DNA of 64,000 nt from Prevotella sp. (GTDB lineage: Bacteria > Bacteroidota > Bacteroidia > Bacteroidales > Bacteroidaceae): contig JAFQQY010000016.1 of the NCBI GenBank assembly GCA_017410365.1, positions 1 through 64,000 of the forward strand, read 5' to 3'. Below are positions 14,619-21,984 of this stretch, piece after piece. Numbering within the stretch: position 1 is the first letter of the stretch; the number at the start of each line of letters is the position of its first letter. The position numbers and the translations under genes are program-made. Under the pieces are notes generated by a model, which searched no databases, was not told the DNA's origin, and was given only the letters and a program-made list of their open reading frames with translations.

Positions 14619-17225
14619 CTAAAGACTGATAACCCAGAAGCTATAAGGCGGCATGGTGATGGCCGAAGCATCGGTTATTTCGCCTGTCTCCAACTTAACA
14701 CGCTGCTGACCTGGCTTGCCCGCGAAACCTTGCCATTTCATTGTGGCGGATGACGGAGTGATGCCACTGAGCGAGAAGCTTACTTCTACAGGCGATACGT
14801 TGGCTATCTTCAAGTATTGCTTACCAGTCTTGCTGTCTCTTACCACACTTGCAGCCAAACGGTTTTGGAGTGAGGAGTTTGGAGTGAGGAGTGAGGAGTG
14901 AGGAGTTTGGAGTGAGGAGTTAGGGGTTAGGAGTTCTACGGCGGTAGACAGGTATGTGTCGCCACTATAGTTGCCGAACAGCCATTGTGTCCAGTAACTT
15001 GGTGTCTTATCTACATGGTGATTGTCGAAGTACATCATGTCGGGACTCCAGTTGCTATGGCCGTTCTTTGACAGCAGCGGTGCATAGCTTGTCATGGTTA
15101 CGACGTCGGCGTTTCGCTCAATGCTACAGAGATAGGCAGCCTCGGCAAGTGCACAGTCAACCCCACCCTTGCCCACTCTAACTGCATACTCGCCAAGATA
15201 TACCTTTGGCGCCGTGCGGTCGTAGTTGTCGTAGTAGTCTTGATTGTTGAGGAACCAGCCCACGCTTTCGTAGTAGTGCTCATCCACCATGTCGAACACG
15301 TCGCGATGTTTGTTGGCAAACTTCCAACCCTCAATGTAGTCGCTGCTTGGGTAGTGGAAAGGACCAACCGTTCCGCAGACCTCAATGTCTGGATATTTCT
15401 CTTTAATGGCCTTGCTAATCATTAGGCATCGCTCTTCGAAAACGGTTGAAAGCAAGTCTTCATTGCCCACGCCTATATACTTGAGGTTGAAAGGCTTAGG
15501 ATGCCCCGCATCTGCCCTCATCTTAGCCCACTTGCTAGTGGCTGGGTCGCCGTTTGCCCATTCTATCAAATCAAGGAACTCTTGGATATACGCAGGCATG
15601 TCTTCCATAGGAATACCGCCCTGCTGACCGCCATAGCCATGTTCGTCGGGACCTGAGTTTTGGCATGGCACTCCAGCCGCAAGCACTGGCAGCGGTTCTG
15701 CACCTATGTCTTCGCAGAACTGGAAGTACTCGTAGAAACCTAGTCCGCGCGTCTGATGATAGTTCCAGATGTTTCGGTCTGGCGTTCTTTCGTGAAGCGG
15801 TCCTACGGTGTGTTGCCAGTGGTATATGTTTTCAAGTCCGTCGCCATGCGTCATGCATCCGCCTGGGAATCTTACGAATCGTGGTTTCAAATCGGCTATG
15901 GCCTGAGCAATATCCTTTCTTAGTCCGTTCTTATGGTTGTGGAATGTTTCTTGCGGGAAGAGGCTAATCATATCCATTGCCACGCTGCCCTTGCCTTCGG
16001 TGATGAGCATGAACTGTGCTGCCTTGCTACTGGCATTTGCCTTCAGCGTGGTCTGATATTGCTTCCATTCGCCTATTTTGCCCTTTGTCTTTATCTGTGT
16101 CTGTGCGAGCACGTTGTTTCCATCTACCAGAGCCACAGTGAGTTTCTTGCTCTTCACGTCTTTTGGGCTAAGCCATAGCGAGAAGTCGTAGAGCGCACCT
16201 TGGTCAACGCGTATGCCATCCCATCCCGAGTTGTAGATAGTATCGGCGGCAGCCACCACGATATGGTGCTTGTTAACGAGACTAAGAGGGTTGTCGGTAG
16301 CGAGCGTCATGTGTCCCTTAGCCGAGCGCCATGCAAAGAGCGGTCCCCACTGCTTGTCTCTGCCTTCGCCTTTACGATATTCGAAGTCGCGGTTCTGAAT
16401 GAGTTCGGCATAAAGTCCTCCATCGGCGGCATAGCTAATGTCTTCGAAGAACACGCCAATGAGCTTGTCGCTAATCTTCTTCTGCTGCTGCGGATTAACG
16501 TTTATCCTTGCTTTCAGTTGCTTGCCCATGATGCTTTCGAAGCGCTTTGGGTCGTCTCTTAGCGACTCGGCATTCTCCTTGTTGAACTCATCAATCATCT
16601 TGAAGTGGTCGAAGATATGGTCGGCTGGCTTTTGGGTCGAGAACGTGTAACCCTCGTATTTCTTTCCGTCTACAACTGCCGTTTCTATCTTCTGCCTGCA
16701 TGTCGTGTAGTAGTCATGCTTATCTTTAGAAGCCTCTACGTCGGGCGTGAAATGGCGGAAGTCATGGTTGGTGGTGGTTTGGCGCACCTTGCCGTCCTTG
16801 GTCTTGAACAGCACCACATACTGGTCCTTCTCATCGTCATAGTAGACAACTGGCGCTATACAAGTGGTTGACATGCGCGGATAGTCTTGCGGTCGCCACG
16901 TAACTAAATCGTCGCTTACGGCAACGGCAAAGCATGGGCTGTAGTCGTTAACCTGAAACACAGCAACGAAGCCGCCCTTTTTTCTTTGAATCATCATAGG
17001 AGAGTACATCTTCTTCTCGCTGCCCCATCGAGAGTAGTCGCTGGAGAAGAGCTGCCCTAAGTGCTTGTATGTGCTGTCCGTATCAGCATAGGCCAAATGA
17101 TAGCCATGAGCGGGACCAGGTGAATAGTGGAAAAACTTAACGGATTTGCTATCCTCGGCATTGACCAGCGTAGCCATAGCCAGCGATGCAAGGAGCATGG
17201 TTGCCTTATTTCTGTAGTTTATCAT
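14619..17225 (-). CDS. GH51 alpha-L-arabinofuranosidase with N-terminal GH43-like segment
   Basis: 868 residues with signal peptide 'MLLASLAMATLVNA'. Residues about 30-210 look like a partial five-bladed propeller segment ('LFSSDYSRWGSEKKMYSPMM', 'VAVSDDLVTW'), common at the front of Bacteroidota GH51 enzymes. The GH51 barrel follows, with 'PRFVRFPGGCMTHGDGLENI', the acid/base glutamate in 'YIGVGNED' (near 588) and the nucleophile in 'YLGEYAVR' (near 679). It should remove arabinose side chains from arabinan or arabinoxylan in the periplasm. Near residues 763-786 it carries an in-frame low-complexity insert (LTPNSSLQ repeats) encoded by a GGAGT-rich intergenic-type repeat. A TAACTTTG box lies at 17274-17267. 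The divergent regulator next door probably controls it. Confidence 0.88.
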   Translation of the reverse strand: MINYRNKATMLLASLAMATLVNAEDSKSVKFFHYSPGPAHGYHLAYADTDSTYKHLGQLFSSDYSRWGSEKKMYSPMMIQRKKGGFVAVFQVNDYSPCFAVAVSDDLVTWRPQDYPRMSTTCIAPVVYYDDEKDQYVVLFKTKDGKVRQTTTNHDFRHFTPDVEASKDKHDYYTTCRQKIETAVVDGKKYEGYTFSTQKPADHIFDHFKMIDEFNKENAESLRDDPKRFESIMGKQLKARINVNPQQQKKISDKLIGVFFEDISYAADGGLYAELIQNRDFEYRKGEGRDKQWGPLFAWRSAKGHMTLATDNPLSLVNKHHIVVAAADTIYNSGWDGIRVDQGALYDFSLWLSPKDVKSKKLTVALVDGNNVLAQTQIKTKGKIGEWKQYQTTLKANASSKAAQFMLITEGKGSVAMDMISLFPQETFHNHKNGLRKDIAQAIADLKPRFVRFPGGCMTHGDGLENIYHWQHTVGPLHERTPDRNIWNYHQTRGLGFYEYFQFCEDIGAEPLPVLAAGVPCQNSGPDEHGYGGQQGGIPMEDMPAYIQEFLDLIEWANGDPATSKWAKMRADAGHPKPFNLKYIGVGNEDLLSTVFEERCLMISKAIKEKYPDIEVCGTVGPFHYPSSDYIEGWKFANKHRDVFDMVDEHYYESVGWFLNNQDYYDNYDRTAPKVYLGEYAVRVGKGGVDCALAEAAYLCSIERNADVVTMTSYAPLLSKNGHSNWSPDMMYFDNHHVDKTPSYWTQWLFGNYSGDTYLSTAVELLTPNSSLQTPHSSLLTPNSSLQNRLAASVVRDSKTGKQYLKIANVSPVEVSFSLSGITPSSATMKWQGFAGKPGQQRVKLETGEITDASAITMPPYSFWVISL
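14868..14937. repeat. GGAGT-rich repeat inserted in frame in the GH51 gene
   Basis: About 70 bp of repeated 'ggagtgagga'/'ggagtttgga' units, encoding LTPNSSLQ-type repeats on the minus strand. Such purine-rich units are otherwise seen in the intergenic arrays of this window (compare 'ggagttaagaaggagttaga' at 26922-27180). The reading frame stays open on both sides. Confidence 0.8.
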
Positions 17226-17426
17226 TTTAGAAAAACAATTATAATTAGTAGTTCAATATATTCTTGCAAAGTTATAGCAATTATGACGAAAACACAAGAA
17301 ACGGGCGGTTAATCATTGTTAACTGACAGTAAAACACAACTTTTTCGCATAAATGCTTTTCTATTTGAAAATAAATGGTTAACTTTACACAAACTTTAAA
17401 TTAATGCAAATTAATAATATAAAACT

Positions 17427-20417
17427 ATGGTAAATTACACAAAGAAACTAATAACGCTACTACTGTTGTTCGCTGCCATGCACACCAATGCACAGCAGAC
17501 ACAAATCCTGCAAGCATCGCTTCAGCACTACTCTACCGACGACGGTCTGCCAAGCAATGCCATCGGCGACATCAAGCAGGATGGATTCGGATACATCTGG
17601 TTTGCCACATGGAACGGTCTTTCTCGTTTCGACGGCTACCACTTCTACAACTACGACACTGGCCCAGGCAGTGGCGTCGACCTGCTGCACAACCGTATAT
17701 CGGAGATGGCCATCGACAAGCAGAACAACGTTTGGATGAAGATGTACGACTCTCGTGTGTTTGTGCTTAACCGTCAGACAGACAAGATACAGAATGCCTT
17801 CGAGGGCATCACGGGATTCGAGGATTTCAAGACCTTCTGCCCTATCACCATCACCTCGTCGGGCGATGTGTTCGTAATAGTAGAGGGCATCGGCATCTAC
17901 AAGCTGAAACTGAAAGAAGACAACACCATAAGCAGCGAGCTCATAACCACAGGCAAACTTAAGGTGAGGGGCATTGTAGAGGGCTACAAGAACGACCTCT
18001 GGGTGTCTACAAACAACGGCATACACCGCATGAGCGTAAGCAACGGCAACGTGGAGCAAGACGGCATATTCAATGGCGAAGACATAAGCAGCATCTACTC
18101 TAACGGCTTCAATATCTTTGCGGGCACAAGCACAGGAAAGGTGCTCACATTTGCTTACGGACAGCCTCCTAAGCAGGTTTACCAAGACGAAGAACCGATA
18201 ACCTCTATCTTCGTAGACTCGCACAACATAGTGTGGTTTACAGCAAACAGAAACGGAGTTTCACGCCTTAACATAGAAAGCGGCGAAAGAAAAGACTTCA
18301 ATCAGGTGGTGCCTGCTCCAGAACCAGACGTGCTCGGTGCCATATGGAGCGAGGTGAACGGCACGCTATGGATAAAGATGAACCATGGCGGTTTCGGCTA
18401 TTACAACCGTGATACCGACGAGATAGAATACTTCCACAACGACCCAGCCAACTCATGGAACATAAGCAACACGCTGGATGCCTACTATGTGGTGTCAGAG
18501 GGCGTGGTTTGGGAAACAACAACACGAAGAGGTATCGAAAAGCTCGAACTGCTGAAGAACACCATCAGCCGAACACTGGTCATCGACAACCCACAGAGTC
18601 CTAACGACAACGAAATCAGAGCCTTGTTCTACGACGAGCAGGAAAAAATGATGATGGTGGGAAACAAGAAAAGCCAGCTGATATTGATTAAAGACGGACA
18701 GAAAACCATAATAACAGGCGATGGCACTAACAGCTTCGGACGTATTTACGGCATAAGCAAAGACAGCAGCGGCAACTATTGGATTTGTACCAAGGGCAAC
18801 GGACTGTTCAGAATGACTCCTAACGGCGACGGTACATTTGCATTCAGACACTACTGGCACAAGCCAGACGACAAGGCCACGCTGAACCACAACAACGTCT
18901 ACAAGGTGATAGAAGACGACAACGGCAACCTTTGGGTGGCTACATTCATGGGTGGCGTGAACCTGATGATAAAGCAGAAAGACGGTAGGTTCAAGATTAT
19001 GAACAAAGACAACGGAATACCTAACTACCCTATCAACGCCTTCCACAAGGTGAGAGCCATAGCAAAGGACAAGGAGGGAAGAATATGGGCTGGCACTACC
19101 GACGGTCTGCTAATAATGGAATACGAGAACGAACAGGTAAGCGTAAAGCCTGTGCTTGGCACTGCATTCACACAAAACTCTCTGAGAAGCAACGACATCG
19201 TTAGCTTGGCATGCGACCCTCAGGGCACGATGTGGATAGGTACAAACGGTGGCGGATTGAGCCACTTCACTGGCATCGACGAACAAGGCAACTGGACTTT
19301 TGAAACCTTCGAAGGCAAGGACGGACTGCCATCAGAAGAGGTTAAGAGCATCACATTCGACAAGCGAGGCAACGTGTGGTTTGCAACGGAACACGTAATC
19401 TGTTCGTTCGACACACAGAAGAAGATTCTTTCTACATTCTCAATGCTCGACGGTGTAGACAACACACTGTGTTCAGAGGGTGCCGCACTTACACTGCCAA
19501 ACGGAAACATTCTGTTCGGTACGCTAAACGGATACTACACCGTAGACCTTGACCAACTGGTTACTCCTAGCGCTTCGATGATGAAACTGAAGATTACCGA
19601 TTTCTTCATTGACGACGTGCTGGTAAGTCCAAGACATGACGTACTCTACAAGAACTACATACCAGACAGCAAAGAGGTGACACTGCCAAGAAGCAACAGC
19701 GTGTTCGGATTCAGATTTGCAGCACTCAACTATCAGCTTCAGCACCGCATACACTATCAGTATATGCTTGAGGGATATGATAAGGACTGGAAAAATGCCG
19801 ACAAGACCAGAACAGCCACTTATGCCAACCTGCCTGCAGGCACATATACGTTTAAGGTAAAGGCCTTCTTGCTCGAATCGCCAGAGAAGTCTGACATGAG
19901 AACAATAGAGGTAACCGTGCCTCATCACTTCCTGCTCTCGGCTGGTGCACTATGGATTTATGCTCTCATTCTTATTATCATAGGTTGTGCATACTACATG
20001 TGGAACAAGAAGAGAAAGCAGCAATACAAGAATCTGCACGTGGTGAAGATGGATGCTGACGGCATGGCATTAAAGCATGAGGATGACTTTAGCTTCGTGA
20101 AGAACCAGATGGATTGGCTCGAACAGAACTACACTAATCCGAACCTAAAGACTGAAGACCTCATAGCCAACTCTAAGCTTGACCGCACGGCATACACGAA
20201 CCAGTTGAAGGCTCTTACCGGATTCACACCGAAAGAACTGATTGAGGACTTCCGCATAAAGAAGGCCATTATCTATCTGGAAACAAGCAACAAGCCTGTG
20301 ACCGAGATTACACAGACGTGCGGCTTCACCGATTCTATGTACTTCACCACTCTATTCAAAGAGAAGACGGGAATGACTCCTAACAACTATAGAGAGGCAA
20401 AGAAGACGGAGGGGTAA
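17427..20417 (+). CDS. Transmembrane one-component regulator (propeller, Y_Y_Y, AraC) resembling a hybrid two-component sensor without the kinase
   Basis: 996 residues. A signal peptide (1-22) leads into a periplasmic sensor made of two-component-regulator propeller repeats (for example 'DDGLPSNAIGDIKQDGFGYI', 'LWVSTNNGIHRM', 'MWIGTNGGGLSHF') and a Y_Y_Y domain (about 745-815). One membrane segment follows at about 832-856, then a cytoplasmic AraC-type HTH (about 890-993, 'ITQTCGFTDSMYFTTLFKEK', 'TGMTPNNYR'). There is no HisKA, HATPase or receiver domain between membrane and HTH, so signalling must pass directly from sensor to DNA-binding domain. Being divergent from the GH51 gene (202-bp gap), it probably senses an arabinose-containing oligosaccharide. 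A hairpin GGAGGGG/CCCCTCC overlaps its stop codon. Confidence 0.88.
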   Translation: MVNYTKKLITLLLLFAAMHTNAQQTQILQASLQHYSTDDGLPSNAIGDIKQDGFGYIWFATWNGLSRFDGYHFYNYDTGPGSGVDLLHNRISEMAIDKQNNVWMKMYDSRVFVLNRQTDKIQNAFEGITGFEDFKTFCPITITSSGDVFVIVEGIGIYKLKLKEDNTISSELITTGKLKVRGIVEGYKNDLWVSTNNGIHRMSVSNGNVEQDGIFNGEDISSIYSNGFNIFAGTSTGKVLTFAYGQPPKQVYQDEEPITSIFVDSHNIVWFTANRNGVSRLNIESGERKDFNQVVPAPEPDVLGAIWSEVNGTLWIKMNHGGFGYYNRDTDEIEYFHNDPANSWNISNTLDAYYVVSEGVVWETTTRRGIEKLELLKNTISRTLVIDNPQSPNDNEIRALFYDEQEKMMMVGNKKSQLILIKDGQKTIITGDGTNSFGRIYGISKDSSGNYWICTKGNGLFRMTPNGDGTFAFRHYWHKPDDKATLNHNNVYKVIEDDNGNLWVATFMGGVNLMIKQKDGRFKIMNKDNGIPNYPINAFHKVRAIAKDKEGRIWAGTTDGLLIMEYENEQVSVKPVLGTAFTQNSLRSNDIVSLACDPQGTMWIGTNGGGLSHFTGIDEQGNWTFETFEGKDGLPSEEVKSITFDKRGNVWFATEHVICSFDTQKKILSTFSMLDGVDNTLCSEGAALTLPNGNILFGTLNGYYTVDLDQLVTPSASMMKLKITDFFIDDVLVSPRHDVLYKNYIPDSKEVTLPRSNSVFGFRFAALNYQLQHRIHYQYMLEGYDKDWKNADKTRTATYANLPAGTYTFKVKAFLLESPEKSDMRTIEVTVPHHFLLSAGALWIYALILIIIGCAYYMWNKKRKQQYKNLHVVKMDADGMALKHEDDFSFVKNQMDWLEQNYTNPNLKTEDLIANSKLDRTAYTNQLKALTGFTPKELIEDFRIKKAIIYLETSNKPVTEITQTCGFTDSMYFTTLFKEKTGMTPNNYREAKKTEG

Positions 20418-20425
20418 AAGCCCCT
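20406..20425 (+). terminator. Hairpin overlapping the regulator's stop codon
   Basis: GGAGGGG (20406-20412) pairs with CCCCTCC (20419-20425) around a 6-nt loop containing the TAA stop. The following T tract is weak (ttccc), so termination efficiency is uncertain. Confidence 0.45.
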
Positions 20426-20484
20426 CCTTCCCATTACTTCTAATAAAGAAATCTCTGGTTTAACTTCTTTAACGTCTTAACTTC

Positions 20485-20513
20485 TTGACTCAAGAAAAAA
20501 ATAAGTAACTTTG
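20485..20513 (+). promoter_or_regulatory. Promoter of the structured RNA / ribE leader
   Basis: TTGAC at 20485-20489 and TAACTTTG at 20506-20513 form a near-consensus pair, predicting a start near 20519. The first pairing strand of the structured RNA begins 27 nt later, and ribE starts 240 nt later. Confidence 0.7.
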
Positions 20514-20545
20514 CACCCCAGAAAATAAAACAGAACAAAGACATT

Positions 20546-20734
20546 GGGTCGTATCGGTTAGATCGGGATACTCATCAATAAATCAGAAAACCGAGATAAG
20601 TTCTCTTGCCAATGGCGGGCCACAAACCGTTATGGTAGCACAAAACATTGAGCCGGTGGATTACAAAAGCAGAGAACCCTCAAACCTTATAACAAAGGAG
20701 TTTTCATCACATCATCGGTACGACCCGTTTTTTT
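20546..20734 (+). ncRNA. Structured RNA with closing helix and poly-U end, upstream of ribE
   Basis: Helices found by eye: P1 pairs GGGTCGTATCG (20546-20556) with CGGTACGACCC (20716-20726), 11 pairs including one G-U, directly followed by seven T (20728-20734). P2 TCGGTT/AACCGA pairs 20554-20559 with 20589-20594 and competes with the inner end of P1. P3 GTTCTCT/AGAGAAC pairs 20600-20606 with 20671-20677, with CAATG/CATTG (20610-20614 with 20645-20649) inside it. P4 CCTT/AAGG pairs 20685-20688 with 20695-20698. This is a multi-branched fold closed by a long-range helix, 189 nt long, with its own promoter and a U tract. It could be a stand-alone RNA (a 6S-like RNA has similar size and closing helix) or a cis-acting leader of riboflavin synthase. 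It lacks the conserved sequences of the FMN riboswitch. I do not recognise the class. Confidence 0.6.
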
Positions 20735-20760
20735 ATTTCTTTCATAATCAACAAAGCAAT

Positions 20761-21360
20761 ATGTTTTCCGGAATAATAGAAGAGTTTGCCACCGTCGTGG
20801 CCATCAAGAAAGATAGAGACAACATCGACTTTACACTCAACTGCTCGTTTGTAAGCGAACTGAAGATTGACCAAAGTGTTGCACACAATGGCGTGTGCCT
20901 TACTGTGGTATCAATAGACAACGGCAACTATACCGTTACTGCCATGAAGGAAACACTGGAAAGAAGCAATCTCGGACTGCTTAAGGTTGGCGATAAGGTG
21001 AATGTAGAGCGTTCTATGCTGATGAACGGACGTCTGGACGGACATATTGTTCAAGGCCATGTAGACCAGACAGCCATCTGCACATGCGTGGAAGATGCCA
21101 ACGGAAGCACATATTTCACCTTCGAATATGCCGCTGACAGGGAAATGGCTAAGCGCGGATATTTTACCGTAGACAAGGGAAGCGTTACCGTAAACGGCGT
21201 TTCACTGACCGTATGCAACCCTACCCTAAACAGCTTCCAAGTGGCAATAATACCCTACACCTTCGAGCACACAAACTTCTGCGACATAAAGGTGGGCAGT
21301 ACTGTCAATCTGGAGTTCGACATCTTAGGCAAGTATATAGCAAGATTACAGCAGTTGTAA
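20761..21360 (+). CDS. ribE: Riboflavin synthase, alpha chain
   Basis: Dismutates two 6,7-dimethyl-8-ribityllumazine molecules to riboflavin. I start it at 20761 ('MFSGIIEEFATVV'), giving 199 residues, the family length. A longer in-frame reading from 20632 would run through the structured RNA and is artificial. The two internally similar lumazine-binding halves are visible: 'SVAHNGVCLTVVSIDNGNYT' with 'MLMNGRLDGHIVQGHVD', and 'DKGSVTVNGVSLTVCNP' with 'VNLEFDILGKYIARL'. Its 3' end overlaps the convergent HAD gene by 15 bp. No promoter lies between the RNA terminator and the gene, so expression seems to depend on read-through of the RNA. Confidence 0.95.
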   Translation: MFSGIIEEFATVVAIKKDRDNIDFTLNCSFVSELKIDQSVAHNGVCLTVVSIDNGNYTVTAMKETLERSNLGLLKVGDKVNVERSMLMNGRLDGHIVQGHVDQTAICTCVEDANGSTYFTFEYAADREMAKRGYFTVDKGSVTVNGVSLTVCNPTLNSFQVAIIPYTFEHTNFCDIKVGSTVNLEFDILGKYIARLQQL

Positions 21361-21984
21361 AGGATTTTCTAAAAACTCGGAAGCTCCGTTCGCAATCAGA
21401 AAGTCTCTATCGCGGAAACCCCAAAGCACACTGATGCAAGGCAAGTCGCTGTTCTTGGCTGTGAGTATGTCTACATCGCTGTCGCCTATATACACGGCCT
21501 CAGCCGAACTGACACCCAACAGCCTTAGAGCTTCATTGATGCCGTCTGGCGATGGTTTGCGTGCCACGGTATCGCTCTCGCCTATAGCCACGTCAACATA
21601 ACTGCCGAAGTACTGGCTACATAGTTCTTTTGTAGCGGCATCAAACTTATTGCTTACCACCGCTATTAGCTTTCCTCTAGACTTCAGTTCTCTTAGCAAC
21701 TCCATTATGCCATCGTAAGGACGGGTATTGTCGGAAGAATGCAAGAGATAGTAGCTGCGGAAGGTGGAAAGCGCCTCGTCAATAGTGGTTTCCGATGTTC
21801 CTTCAGGCACAGCCCGCTCCATCAGTTTTCTTACTCCATTGCCCACAAAGCGCCTTACCTCATCAACGGTTCTTACGGGCATTGCCATGCTGCCAAGGGC
21901 ATAGTTGACACTGGCAGCCAAATCGTCGAGAGTATTTAGCAAGGTGCCGTCAAGGTCGAAGATATATGCCTTATAGTCTTTCAT
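21346..21984 (-). CDS. HAD-family phosphatase (phosphoglycolate phosphatase-like)
   Basis: 212 residues with the four HAD motifs: nucleophile 'FDLDGTLLNT' (9-18), 'VVSNK', a lysine in 'ARKPSPDG' and 'YIGDSDVDI'. The cap domain is the small helical type of Gph-like enzymes. Substrate cannot be told from sequence; small phosphorylated metabolites are likely. Its start overlaps the malQ stop by 4 bp (ATGA at 21981-21984), so the two are co-transcribed. Its end overlaps ribE tail-to-tail by 15 bp. Confidence 0.88.
   Translation of the reverse strand: MKDYKAYIFDLDGTLLNTLDDLAASVNYALGSMAMPVRTVDEVRRFVGNGVRKLMERAVPEGTSETTIDEALSTFRSYYLLHSSDNTRPYDGIMELLRELKSRGKLIAVVSNKFDAATKELCSQYFGSYVDVAIGESDTVARKPSPDGINEALRLLGVSSAEAVYIGDSDVDILTAKNSDLPCISVLWGFRDRDFLIANGASEFLENPLQLL

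Noticed and set aside
14403-14753. Plus-strand gene after hipA
   Set aside because: It runs through a terminator hairpin and into the GH51 coding region on the opposite strand, with no recognisable domain.
20521-20760. FMN riboswitch ahead of ribE
   Set aside because: Position fits, but the conserved RFN core sequences (GGGTGAAATTCCC-like, AGCCCGCGA-like) are not there, and the closing helix with a U tract fits a different RNA.
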